Below, in pieces: positions 45,285-54,453 of a DNA stretch of 64,000 nucleotides (position 1 is the first letter of the stretch; each line of letters begins with the position of its first letter). Under the pieces are notes generated by a model that was given only the letters and a program-made list of their open reading frames with translations, searched no databases and was not told the DNA's origin. This DNA is from Maridesulfovibrio ferrireducens (GTDB taxonomy: Bacteria; Desulfobacterota; Desulfovibrionia; Desulfovibrionales; Desulfovibrionaceae). Location: NCBI RefSeq assembly GCF_016342405.1, contig NZ_JAEINN010000010.1, positions 1 through 64,000 of the forward strand. The letters are read 5' to 3'. The position numbers and the translations under genes are program-made.

Positions 45285-46967
45285 ATGAGTACCGAACCTG
45301 ATAAGATCATTTATTCGATGGTCAGGGTCAGCAAATATTTTGACAAGAAGCCGATCCTTAAAGATATCTCTCTTTCATATTTCTATGGCGCCAAAATCGG
45401 CGTGCTGGGGCTGAACGGTTCCGGTAAAAGTTCACTCCTGAAAATATTGGCAGGAGTTGACGAAAGCTTTGAAGGCGAAACCCATGTTTCAGCCGGATAC
45501 ACAATCGGTTTCCTTGAACAGGAACCTCTGATTGATGAAACCCGAACTGTCCGCGAAGTTGTTGAAGAAGGTGTCGCAAGCATCACAGCACTTGTTAACG
45601 AGTTTAACGAGATCAACGCTAAATTTGCCGAACCGATGGAACCTGAAGAAATGGATGCCCTGTTGGACAAGCAGGCTAATGTTCAGGAAAAAATGGATGC
45701 GTGCGGAGCTTGGGATATTGATTCCAGACTCGAAATGGCAATGGACGCACTGCGGTGCCCTCCGGGTGACACTCCTGTGTCTGTTATTTCCGGTGGTGAA
45801 AAACGCCGCGTAGCTCTTTGCCGTCTGCTTCTTCAGGAACCTGATATTCTTCTTCTTGACGAGCCTACAAACCATCTTGACGCTGAATCTGTCGCATGGC
45901 TTGAAAGACATCTACAGAATTATGCCGGAACAATCATTGCCGTAACCCATGACCGTTACTTCCTCGACAACGTCGCAGGATGGATTCTGGAACTGGACAG
46001 AGGCCGTGGTATTCCATGGAAAGGCAACTACTCTTCATGGCTTGAGCAGAAAGAGAAAAGACTCTCCAACGAAGCAAAAACTGACGACAAAAGAATAAAA
46101 GCTCTTGCCAGCGAACTTGAATGGATACGCATGTCTCCCAAAGGACGCCATGCAAAAAGCAAAGCTCGAGTTAAGGCATACGAAGAACTCGCAAATCAAG
46201 ATTCCAATGAACGGGCAAAAGATCTTGAGCTTTACATTCCACCGGGACCACGTCTTGGTAAAAAGGTCATCGAAGCAAAAGGAATCCGCAAACAGGCCGG
46301 AGATAAACTACTTGTCGATGACGTGAACTTTATCATTCCTGCGGGTGCAATAGTCGGTATTATCGGCCCTAACGGAGCCGGTAAAACAACACTTTTCAAA
46401 ATGATCACCGGACAGGAAAAACCTGACGCAGGCGAAATGTCTGTCGGGGAAACTGTCAAGGTTACTCATGTGGACCAGCACCGTGATGCTCTTGATCCAG
46501 ATAAAACAGTTTATGAAGTTATTTCGGGTGGTAATGAATTCATAAAACTTGGTGACCGGGAAATTAATGCGCGCGCATATGTTGGAAAATTCAATCTGAC
46601 CGGTTCTGAGCAGCAGAAAAAATGTTCTGTTCTCTCCGGTGGAGAAAGAAGCCGCGTTCATCTAGCACTCATGCTGCAGGAAGGCGGAAACGTACTCCTC
46701 CTTGATGAACCTACCAACGACCTTGATGTTAACACAATGCGCTCCCTTGAAGAAGGTCTGTCCAACTTCAGCGGCTGTGTACTGGTAATCAGCCATGACC
46801 GCTGGTTCCTCGACCGCATCGCTACGCATATTCTTGCTTTTGAAGGAGATTCTTCGACATTCTGGTTCGAAGGCTCATACTCTGAATATGAAGAAGACAA
46901 AAAGAAAAGACTTGGTAAGGACGCTGACCAGCCTCATCGCATCAAATACCGCAAACTTACCCGTTAA
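45285..46967 (+). CDS. ettA: Energy-dependent translational throttle protein EttA (ABC-F ATPase)
   Basis: 560 residues, soluble tandem ABC ATPase without membrane domains. Walker A sites GLNGSGKSS and GPNGAGKTT, signature SGGEKRRVAL and SGGERSRVHL, and Walker B LLLDEPTNHLD and LLLDEPTNDLD are intact in both halves. EttA binds the ribosomal E site and gates translation initiation according to ATP/ADP ratio. The length and the C-terminal ending KYRKLTR fit EttA rather than Uup or other ABC-F members. A terminator follows. Confidence 0.96.
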   Translation: MSTEPDKIIYSMVRVSKYFDKKPILKDISLSYFYGAKIGVLGLNGSGKSSLLKILAGVDESFEGETHVSAGYTIGFLEQEPLIDETRTVREVVEEGVASITALVNEFNEINAKFAEPMEPEEMDALLDKQANVQEKMDACGAWDIDSRLEMAMDALRCPPGDTPVSVISGGEKRRVALCRLLLQEPDILLLDEPTNHLDAESVAWLERHLQNYAGTIIAVTHDRYFLDNVAGWILELDRGRGIPWKGNYSSWLEQKEKRLSNEAKTDDKRIKALASELEWIRMSPKGRHAKSKARVKAYEELANQDSNERAKDLELYIPPGPRLGKKVIEAKGIRKQAGDKLLVDDVNFIIPAGAIVGIIGPNGAGKTTLFKMITGQEKPDAGEMSVGETVKVTHVDQHRDALDPDKTVYEVISGGNEFIKLGDREINARAYVGKFNLTGSEQQKKCSVLSGGERSRVHLALMLQEGGNVLLLDEPTNDLDVNTMRSLEEGLSNFSGCVLVISHDRWFLDRIATHILAFEGDSSTFWFEGSYSEYEEDKKKRLGKDADQPHRIKYRKLTR

Positions 46968-46990
46968 GTATTTGCTCTCAGCTTAAATGA

Positions 46991-47030
46991 AAACGGCCCT
47001 CATAAATTAATTTTATGAGGGTCGTTTTTT
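46991..47030. terminator. Bidirectional terminator between ettA and the next gene
   Basis: AACGGCCCTCATAAA pairs with TTTATGAGGGTCGTT, including one G-U, followed by a T-run on the plus strand and preceded by an A-rich tract for the minus strand. It serves ettA and probably the convergent hypothetical gene. Confidence 0.88.
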
Positions 47031-47049
47031 TGTAATTTGAATAATCTAT

Positions 47050-47682
47050 TTATGATCCAATCTTATCCACAATACCATTACGCAATGTAACAGTGACACT
47101 CCCTTTATCATAACTTTCAGTTGGAACAACACACGACCACTTTTCAACTATAATATCATTTTCAACAAAATATGATTCCATCTTCCACTGATACCGTGAA
47201 ACTGTTTTCATTTTACCAAAGTATTTAGAAAGAGACTCTTCACATTTTTTCGGTAATGCAACACAAGACCTCCAAAGATAAAGACTGCCGCATAAAATTT
47301 TAATGTCTATAGAGCCAAGGCTGACTTCTTGATCATAATTCGCTTCCAGCTTTGCGCAATCTTTATTCACATCTGCAAAAGTGTGTTCGATTAAGTTTTC
47401 ATCATCCTTCACAACTTTTACTGAATGGAACTTTTGGGGCGCAACATGTCCAAAATATTGGAATTCAAACAAAGATTTGTTTTGAACCTCTTCAAAATCC
47501 AGCTTAAGTAATGGAATTTTTCCGCGATCCTGAAAAAGATCCATGGATTTAAAAAGAAGCTCCCCCATATCGGATGGAATTATCATCTCGTTAACAGGTT
47601 CAAACTTATCATCAAGCAGAACAGAAAGAAAATAAAGGACAGGCTTTTCAAAACTTAATGAGGTCAATCCGGCTGGATACAT
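47050..47682 (-). CDS. Hypothetical cytosolic protein
   Basis: 210 residues. No signal peptide, no membrane helix, no motif I recognise. Begins MYPAGLTSLSFEKPVLYFLSVL. Cysteines occur singly (ILCGSLY, SCVALPKKC). The gene stands alone, with a MBL-fold gene divergent to it. The reading frame is long and intact, so it is likely real. Possible function cannot be inferred. Confidence 0.6.
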   Translation of the reverse strand: MYPAGLTSLSFEKPVLYFLSVLLDDKFEPVNEMIIPSDMGELLFKSMDLFQDRGKIPLLKLDFEEVQNKSLFEFQYFGHVAPQKFHSVKVVKDDENLIEHTFADVNKDCAKLEANYDQEVSLGSIDIKILCGSLYLWRSCVALPKKCEESLSKYFGKMKTVSRYQWKMESYFVENDIIVEKWSCVVPTESYDKGSVTVTLRNGIVDKIGS

Positions 47683-47886
47683 TTGCGTTTTCCTTATTAA
47701 AATTTACTAATCTAATTAGTGCATGGCATCATTTTTTTAAGAATTACCCTGTTGTCCTCGCAAATGGAAGAATGAATCAAACGGAGCACTGAATTAATTA
47801 TAAAAAACACATTAACCTTGATTCAGTTTCGTTTGCACTTCCTCTTTTTAGCAATTATCGTATCAAAAATTAAACATCTCAAAGAC

Positions 47887-48657
47887 ATGAGGGAGTACTC
47901 CAACTTGCTTGAACGACTTGATAACGAAATCTATTTAAAAAATGTCCAGCTCGAAGGTTACGAGGTTCGCGGCGCCCTGATTTTAGGCTCTGAGAAAGCT
48001 GTAATTTTAGACACTCTTTCCCGACCGGAGGATATGCTTAAGTATAAAGAACTTATCGGGGATCGTGAATTAATCATCATCTACAGCCATGCTGACTGGG
48101 ATCATATCTGGGGAACTGCTGGGCTTAAGATGCCTATCAAATCAATCATTGCCCACAGTTCTTGTCTTGCCAGATTTTCAAAGGATGTACCTGAAACATT
48201 AAAGGAGTATAAAAAAAATCAACCCGAATTATATAACTCAGTTGAATTGATTCCCCCTGATACTGTTTTTGATTCTAAAATGAAAATAGATCTCGGAGGG
48301 ATTACAATTCAACTTTCACAGCTTTCGGGACACACCGAAGATTCCATAGTCGGCTTTATCCCCGAAAAGGGAATCCTTTTAGCGGGTGATGCGGTTGAAA
48401 CTCCCTTCCCCTGCATCAACAAAAATTCTCCGATGGCAAACTGGATTACCGAACTTGAAAAATGGGAGGGCAATAAAAATCTTAAGATTGTTATACCGGC
48501 TCACGGCAAAGTCAGTGGACCTGATATTATAAGTCAAAATTTACAATACCTTAAAAGTCTTCTTAATAAAGATAAAATTGAAATATCTGCGTCCTTAAGC
48601 TCTTTCTATAAAGAAACTCACTTAGAAAATATGGCCTTCGCCTCTGAACAAAAATAA
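47887..48657 (+). CDS. MBL-fold metallo-hydrolase
   Basis: 256 residues from ATG 47887. A TTG 69 bases upstream gives an added hydrophobic stretch and is a possible alternative start, neither with a strong ribosome site. Metal-binding motif HADWDH is the HxHxDH signature with the second His replaced by Asp. GHTEDS, GDAVET and PAHGKVS complete the ligand set. Hydrolytic substrate unknown. It is divergent from the hypothetical gene at 47050. Confidence 0.85.
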   Translation: MREYSNLLERLDNEIYLKNVQLEGYEVRGALILGSEKAVILDTLSRPEDMLKYKELIGDRELIIIYSHADWDHIWGTAGLKMPIKSIIAHSSCLARFSKDVPETLKEYKKNQPELYNSVELIPPDTVFDSKMKIDLGGITIQLSQLSGHTEDSIVGFIPEKGILLAGDAVETPFPCINKNSPMANWITELEKWEGNKNLKIVIPAHGKVSGPDIISQNLQYLKSLLNKDKIEISASLSSFYKETHLENMAFASEQK

Positions 48658-48679
48658 ACGCCGATAAAAACTCATATCT

Positions 48680-49492
48680 CTATTTACAGATATCATCTCT
48701 GAAATCATCCTGACCAATTATTTTCAATCCTTCGTTAAAAATACGAGCAAGAGCACATCCTTTCTCATCTTTTTTGAAACAAACATGCAACTTGTTCATG
48801 CCAATCACTTTATTAAAAAAGGTCAACTGAGAGCGGTACTTGGTAAGTTTCGGCTTTGACATTGAAATATAATCATACACATTGCAATCAACGACAGCCC
48901 CGCGAATGCGTCCTTTTATTAATTTTTTTATATTACTTTCATCAGTCGACGCATAATCAATATCCATACCTCCGCTAAGAACTAAAGCATCAAGTTCAGC
49001 AGTATTAGTATAACCGGAAACAAGACCTATTTTATATTTAGCAAGGTCTTGAAAAGTATCCCAGAATATCGGTCTTTTTTTACTCACCAAAACCCCGAGA
49101 GGGCTGCATCCTATGCTTTCAGAAAAGATAAATTCCTCTGCCTTTTCTTTTGAATAATATTCCGGGAAATAACCCATTATATCTTTATTCTTCTGCACAC
49201 TACGGATCGCTCTTTTCCAAGGTGCAAATCTAAATTCAACCTTATATCCCATTGCAGCGAAAGCAGCACTCACACGTTTTGAACTTCTCCCCTTATCCGG
49301 CAGTTTCTCACCTGTATACGGAGGCCACTCCAAGGAGCTGAGAATAACCACTTTCTCATCAGCCCACGCTGATCCGACAAAAAGAAAACTGCACACCAAA
49401 GAATACGCAAAAATCTTAACAATTAATGCTAAACGTACATTATCCTTCAATTTCGACTTAACTGATTTCCAGCTAAACAATAAAATTTTCAC
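48680..49492 (-). CDS. Family-3 periplasmic substrate-binding protein
   Basis: 270 residues. An N-terminal hydrophobic segment ending SAWA (about residue 44) is a signal peptide with an unusually long basic N-region. The mature part has EWPPYTGEKLPDKG, FRFAPWKRAIRSV and KIGLVSGYTNT, the SBP_bac_3 pattern. Related to the triple array at 31848-34299 but more diverged. No permease or ATPase is adjacent. Confidence 0.85.
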   Translation of the reverse strand: MKILLFSWKSVKSKLKDNVRLALIVKIFAYSLVCSFLFVGSAWADEKVVILSSLEWPPYTGEKLPDKGRSSKRVSAAFAAMGYKVEFRFAPWKRAIRSVQKNKDIMGYFPEYYSKEKAEEFIFSESIGCSPLGVLVSKKRPIFWDTFQDLAKYKIGLVSGYTNTAELDALVLSGGMDIDYASTDESNIKKLIKGRIRGAVVDCNVYDYISMSKPKLTKYRSQLTFFNKVIGMNKLHVCFKKDEKGCALARIFNEGLKIIGQDDFRDDICK

Positions 49493-49700
49493 TCAAAACA
49501 CCTGCTCATAATACTTTTAAGAATAATCTATACATCATTTATTTCTACTTCATTACAAAAAGCTATATCTTGCCTATTATTACTCACTACCGATTGTTTT
49601 TAAAATATAATCTTTACACTTAGAATATTGTTCAGCTATTAGAATTTAATAAAGAATATAATCATTGCCGCACTTAAAACACAATTAAAAAAGGTGTCTT

Positions 49701-50678
49701 ATGAAAAAAAAACTCATAATCATAAATATTTTATTTTTACTTCTTTCACACACTATCACAACCACCGTCCATTGTGCAGATCAGGCAAGAATTGATCCTG
49801 ACTACTCTATATCCGACAACTGGATTACTCTTCCCGCCTCCATAGATAAAAGTATCGATGTATTTTGGGTTTACCCGACAGTCTACACAGGAAAAGCCCC
49901 CGTTGCTTCCATAAATGATCCCCAGATGCGTGACGGGGCACAGTTAACTCTCCGCACTCAGGCTGCTGTATTCAAGGATAGTGCAAATATTTTTGCTCCA
50001 CTATACAGACAAGCTAACATGTCCATTCTAGGACAGGATAACCTTCATAAAGATCAATATCTGAATGTGGGTAAATCTGATGTCCGTGCAGCATTCAATC
50101 ATTATTTACGGGAACTTAACAACGGACGGCCTTTTATTCTAGCCTCACACAGTCAGGGTTCCGTTATTGTTACCGCATTAATGAAAGAATTGATGGATAA
50201 TCCAAATCTTCGCGATAAAATGGTTGCAGCATATGCGATCGGCTGGGGAATTACTCAAGATGATTTAAACAACTTCACATTCCTTAAAATCTGCGAAAAG
50301 GCAGATCAAACGGGGTGTATTGTGACTTATAACTGTGTAGCGGATGGATATCAGAAAGCGGCTCCGACTATTCTGCCGGGAACTATTGTTGTTAACCCGC
50401 TTGACTGGACTACAAATTCTGAAAAAGTTTCTGCAGATCAAAACAAAGGGGCTGTTTTTTTCAATAAAGACGGCATAAAATCGGAAACAATTCCAAACTA
50501 CTGCTCATCTGAAATTAAAGACGGCGGACTTGTTGTCGATATGAAAAATACAGCACCAATGAAACGTATGCCCTTCGGAAAAGGTGTATATCATGTGTAT
50601 GACTACTCCTTATTCTTCGATAATTTGAAAGCCAACGTGGCTGAAAGAATCAAGGCTTATCAAAAAGACCATAAATAA
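49701..50678 (+). CDS. DUF3089-family alpha/beta hydrolase-like secreted protein
   Basis: 325 residues with a signal peptide ending HCA near residue 25. Mature part matches DUF3089 (SIDVFWVYPTVYTG, ANIFAPLYRQANM). Nucleophile elbow SHSQGS with Ser151. This domain has the alpha/beta hydrolase fold; substrate unknown, an envelope lipase or esterase is possible. A strong terminator follows. Confidence 0.85.
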   Translation: MKKKLIIINILFLLLSHTITTTVHCADQARIDPDYSISDNWITLPASIDKSIDVFWVYPTVYTGKAPVASINDPQMRDGAQLTLRTQAAVFKDSANIFAPLYRQANMSILGQDNLHKDQYLNVGKSDVRAAFNHYLRELNNGRPFILASHSQGSVIVTALMKELMDNPNLRDKMVAAYAIGWGITQDDLNNFTFLKICEKADQTGCIVTYNCVADGYQKAAPTILPGTIVVNPLDWTTNSEKVSADQNKGAVFFNKDGIKSETIPNYCSSEIKDGGLVVDMKNTAPMKRMPFGKGVYHVYDYSLFFDNLKANVAERIKAYQKDHK

Positions 50679-50686
50679 CAAAGAAA

Positions 50687-50717
50687 AAGACCGATATCTC
50701 AAAAAGATATCGGTCTT
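50687..50717. terminator. Bidirectional terminator
   Basis: AAGACCGATATCT pairs perfectly with AGATATCGGTCTT around CAAAA, with A-rich and T-rich flanks. It serves the DUF3089 gene and the convergent diguanylate cyclase gene. Confidence 0.9.
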
Positions 50718-50769
50718 ATTTATGCTGCTATTTACCAATTCTACAATCAACAAATATCAACCTGTCATA

Positions 50770-51939
50770 CTACGACTCAACTTGAACTCCTACGCGATTA
50801 CGACTTTCACTCTTTGCCCGATACATAGCCTCATCGGCTCTGCGAATAAGACTTTTCAATCCTAATGCCTTATCTGCCATGGCAACGCCGAGCGAAACAG
50901 TAACCCTTAAGGAACCTTCTTCAAGAAAAACATCTCGTTCCTGACAAACTCTTCGTAAACGCTCTGCGACCGCAGCGGCTTCATCCAAGGTTGTCGAAGG
51001 TAAAAGAATTGCAAATTCTTCACCACCCAATCTTCCGATTATATCCACTTCCCGAAACTGCTCTTTGCACAAATCCGCAAAAGACTTCAAAACAAGATCT
51101 CCGGATTCATGTCCATAGGTATCATTAATCCTTTTAAAATGATCAAGATCCCCCATAATAAAAGCAAGAGGTTCCCCGTAGCGACAATGACGCTGGTATT
51201 CTATATTGGCTAGTTCCATAAACTGACGTCGATTATAAAGACCGGTAAGAACATCCGTTCCCGCAAGCATTCTAAGCTCTTCTTCCATCTGCTTCTGCTT
51301 GGAAATATCATCAATAATCCAGATGACACCTTTATTCAGATCCGCCGGAATCACAGGATCGATAGCTTTACCCGACAGCATACACCACACAGGGGAGCCA
51401 TCTTTGCGGGCGAGCTGATATTCAATATGTAAATATGAGCCGTGTGCCAGAACGTCAAAATATTTCTTCCCGAAATCATGGTAACGTTTTTCGGTTAAGT
51501 GAGCGGCACGCAGGCTGAGTCCCTGCATCTCCTCTGGCGAATCATATCCCAAAATATCTGCAAGACGTTTATTTCCTCTCGCAAAAAACCTTCCGCCCTT
51601 CAAAACAGCTATACCCACCTGACTATTGTCATAAATAGTCCGCCATTCATCAAGAGCTGTCTGGAGTTCTAAATTTTGCTTCGAAACCTTATTATTCAAA
51701 CCTTTTAACATGGTTCTAAAAAATATTTCAGAATTTCGCCTGCAATAAAGATAACCGACAAGTATTAATATCAACAAAAATTGAACGGATAAAGCACACC
51801 ACAACCAAACGGACACATCACTTTTAGCAGGTAAATCCGCAGCCAAGGCATAGTTATACATTCCAGACAAAACAACAATAAAAACAGCCCAAAAGACTGC
51901 CTTACATATTACAAACGGTAGCCGACAAAAAGAACACAT
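50770..51939 (-). CDS. PAS-GGDEF diguanylate cyclase
   Basis: 389 residues. Two N-terminal hydrophobic helices anchor it in the membrane (about 10-30 and 45-65). A PAS domain at about 95-215 is followed by GGDEF at about 225-385 with active-site GGEEF and an intact inhibitory RxxD site (REVD) five residues upstream. Expected to synthesise c-di-GMP with product inhibition. Confidence 0.94.
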   Translation of the reverse strand: MCSFCRLPFVICKAVFWAVFIVVLSGMYNYALAADLPAKSDVSVWLWCALSVQFLLILILVGYLYCRRNSEIFFRTMLKGLNNKVSKQNLELQTALDEWRTIYDNSQVGIAVLKGGRFFARGNKRLADILGYDSPEEMQGLSLRAAHLTEKRYHDFGKKYFDVLAHGSYLHIEYQLARKDGSPVWCMLSGKAIDPVIPADLNKGVIWIIDDISKQKQMEEELRMLAGTDVLTGLYNRRQFMELANIEYQRHCRYGEPLAFIMGDLDHFKRINDTYGHESGDLVLKSFADLCKEQFREVDIIGRLGGEEFAILLPSTTLDEAAAVAERLRRVCQERDVFLEEGSLRVTVSLGVAMADKALGLKSLIRRADEAMYRAKSESRNRVGVQVES

Positions 51940-52128
51940 AGCCCCTCCCTTTACTCCAATCCCCTCTTAATGAATTATCAAAAAAATTATATTCGCTCAA
52001 TTAGAACATAACAATAACCACTGTATTCCATTTTTTACCCAATATGCTGATTGGCACGCGCAATATAAACCTGTATTCAACGCAGACAGATTCTGACATC
52101 AACAATACGAAAGTTAAGGTTCCAATAT

Positions 52129-52548
52129 ATGAAAAAGGTTTTAACGCTAAAGCAATTTCAAGATATAGTTAAAGAAGTTATATCCTTACAGCCTTACATT
52201 GAAGTGACCGAATCTTCTTTCAAAATGGAAAATGAAGACGAGGGAATTGAAAAAGAAGCATATGTTCTTGGATTTTCAAGGCATAGCAAACCGGGATTTG
52301 AAATATGTTTCGACTGGATAGCTAACGGTAACCTTGATGGTTACTTAATTGATATGTTTGATTTCACAATAGAACCGTACTGCCGGGGAGAATTTTCTCC
52401 GGTATTTAAAGGTCCGGTCATTCTTGATGACTTTAAAGAACCTTTCGCACCGTTTGAAGTTTCCGCTAAAATTCTTGAACTGGTTAAACCGGAAATGTGG
52501 ACCAAATGGATTGTAGAATATCTGCCTGAACCTCACGTCATCTTATAA
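52129..52548 (+). CDS. Hypothetical protein
   Basis: 139 residues, acidic, soluble, without recognised domain. Begins MKKVLTLKQFQDIVKEVISL and ends EYLPEPHVIL. AT-rich surroundings and a weak ribosome site (AAGGTT, about ten bases upstream). It seems a free-standing gene ended by the terminator at 52577. Function unknown. Confidence 0.55.
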   Translation: MKKVLTLKQFQDIVKEVISLQPYIEVTESSFKMENEDEGIEKEAYVLGFSRHSKPGFEICFDWIANGNLDGYLIDMFDFTIEPYCRGEFSPVFKGPVILDDFKEPFAPFEVSAKILELVKPEMWTKWIVEYLPEPHVIL

Positions 52549-52576
52549 ATTTCCCCTTCACTAAAAAACAAAAAAA

Positions 52577-52603
52577 GGCGCTCCGGTTTAACACCGGAGC
52601 GCC
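52577..52603 (-). terminator. Terminator of the TRAP operon
   Basis: An 11-bp stem GGCGCTCCGGT/ACCGGAGCGCC, followed on the minus strand by seven T and further T. It lies 26 bases beyond the dctM stop. On the plus strand it also follows the hypothetical gene but with only a weak T-run. Confidence 0.88.
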
Positions 52604-52629
52604 AGTTTGCTCACTCACACCTGTGCAAT

Positions 52630-53904
52630 CTATCTTAATAGATTAGGGAGGAAAGTGATGATTGCGGGACAAAGCGTCATCACAAGCAAAGATATGAGCA
52701 AAGCAATGAGGTATGGTGCTGAGGCCTTGATTACTTTTTCCAGCGGAACCTTTGTTATCGCACTGGCGACAAAGAGATCCAGCCCTACCGGAGGGGTAAT
52801 ACATCCAATTGCGAGGTTGACGACCATCAACACACCGAAAAACAATGGATCAATTCCCAGCGTAATTGCGACCGGCAGGAAAATCGGAGTAAGAATAACT
52901 ATCGCAGCCGAAGCGTTGATGAGTGTTCCGATAAACAGCAGTAAAATGTTCATCAATAAAAGGAATACAATCGGAGAACTTGTCAGGGAAACAATATATG
53001 CACCGATCTGATGCGGAATTTCCAAATTGGTAAGCATCCAACCGAAAACCTTAGCAGCTCCGACAATGAACATAATCATTGTGGTTCCCATTACAGCCTG
53101 AAAGATAATCCTCGGAAATTGTTTGATAGTCAGTTCCTTATAGATAAAGAAACCGACAAATATTCCGTAGACAGCAGCTACCGCGGCAGCTTCTGTAGGA
53201 GTAAAAATCCCGCCGTAAATACCACCAATAATAATTACCGGGGTCATAAGCGCCCAAAAGGACTCTTTAAAGGATCTCAGAACATTCATTATGGAAAAAG
53301 ATCCTTCCGCAGGAATGCCTTCTTTTTTAGCGATAAAGTAACTGACAATACACATGGTTGCCCCCATGAACAGCCCGGGAATCAAACCTCCGACAAAAAG
53401 ATCGCCAATTGAAATCCCGGCAATAACACCGAAAACAACCAGTGTGATGGAAGGCGGGATGACAATTCCTACCGTTCCACCCGCTGCAACAATCCCTGTT
53501 GCCAGTTCACGGCTATATCCTTTCTTCTCCATTTCATCGACCATTGTTGAGCCGATTGCAGCAGTTGTGGCTGCAGAAGAACCTGAAATAGCAGCAAAGA
53601 ACATACCTGAAACGGCAACAACCTGAGCAAGGCCACCGGTGAAGGAACCAACCAGTGACTGAGCAAAGTTGACCAGTCTTTTAGTTACGCCTCCGGCAGA
53701 CATGAACGCCCCTGCAAGCATAAAGAAAGGAACAGCCATAAAGGAAAAAGAATCAATTCCCGAATACATGACCTGAGTGATCATGACCTGCGGAATATTA
53801 AGATATTGGTAAAGAATTACTGAAACGGAAAGTCCGAGTGAGTAAGCAACTGGAACTCCGAGAAAAGTCAAACCTAAAAAGGTACATAATAAAATTGCTT
53901 CCAT
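52630..53904 (-). CDS. dctM: TRAP transporter large membrane subunit
   Basis: 424 residues, about 12 membrane helices, DctM family. Forms the transport channel together with DctQ, driven by the Na+ or H+ gradient. Typical segments: FMAVPFFMLAGAFMSAGGVTKRL, FFAAISGSSAATTAAIGSTMVDEMEKKGYS, GIVIPPSI. Gene order dctP-dctQ-dctM with a nine-base gap to dctQ. Confidence 0.95.
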   Translation of the reverse strand: MEAILLCTFLGLTFLGVPVAYSLGLSVSVILYQYLNIPQVMITQVMYSGIDSFSFMAVPFFMLAGAFMSAGGVTKRLVNFAQSLVGSFTGGLAQVVAVSGMFFAAISGSSAATTAAIGSTMVDEMEKKGYSRELATGIVAAGGTVGIVIPPSITLVVFGVIAGISIGDLFVGGLIPGLFMGATMCIVSYFIAKKEGIPAEGSFSIMNVLRSFKESFWALMTPVIIIGGIYGGIFTPTEAAAVAAVYGIFVGFFIYKELTIKQFPRIIFQAVMGTTMIMFIVGAAKVFGWMLTNLEIPHQIGAYIVSLTSSPIVFLLLMNILLLFIGTLINASAAIVILTPIFLPVAITLGIDPLFFGVLMVVNLAIGCITPPVGLDLFVASAITKVPLEKVIKASAPYLIALLISLLVMTLCPAIITFLPNLLR

Positions 53905-53913
53905 GATGCGCTC

Positions 53914-54396
53914 CTAGTTTTTACGTGCTGAGATTTCTTTGACAATTCGCACTGTATCTTTAAACAGGTAGAGCATCATAAGTGAGGCACTGATGGGGAT
54001 GATTGAATAAACTACACTCATTGAAATTCCGAGACCCGGTGCTATCTGGAATGTCATTACGGAGGTCATTTTCGCCCCTTGAATAAGGAGAAGCAATGTG
54101 AATGCGTAACTGCAAAGATTTATAAGAATCTCAATAACAACGCCCATGCCTGTGCCCTTAAATTTATTAGGCAGAATTTGTACTGCCAGATGCCCGCTTT
54201 CGCCCATAATGAGAGCGGAACCTAAAAAGACAACCCATACGAACAGGAATCTCGCCAATTCCTCCGACCATTCAAACGTGTGACCGAAAAAGTAACGGGA
54301 TACGACCTGAAAAAAGATCAGCCCGAGCATTAGAGTCATCGATGATACGGAAATCCAGTAAAGAACAAAGCGTAATTTATCAAATAATTTATCCAT
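53914..54396 (-). CDS. dctQ: TRAP transporter small membrane subunit
   Basis: 160 residues, four predicted membrane helices, DctQ family (FEWSEELARFLFVWVVFLGSALIMGESGHLAV). Works with DctM. Strong AGGAGGG upstream. It is separated from dctP by 57 bases holding a hairpin. Confidence 0.93.
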   Translation of the reverse strand: MDKLFDKLRFVLYWISVSSMTLMLGLIFFQVVSRYFFGHTFEWSEELARFLFVWVVFLGSALIMGESGHLAVQILPNKFKGTGMGVVIEILINLCSYAFTLLLLIQGAKMTSVMTFQIAPGLGISMSVVYSIIPISASLMMLYLFKDTVRIVKEISARKN

Positions 54397-54416
54397 CAGA
54401 AGCCCTCCTTAATAAA

Positions 54417-54442
54417 CAGGACCGGAACTAAATCCGGCCCTG
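54417..54442 (-). other. Intra-operon hairpin between dctP and dctQ
   Basis: CAGG-A-CCGGA pairs with TCCGG-C-CCTG around ACTAAA. There is no T-run directly after it on the minus strand, so it is more likely an mRNA-stabilising or processing element that raises DctP relative to DctQM than a full terminator. Confidence 0.55.
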
Positions 54443-54453
54443 AATGATAATGA

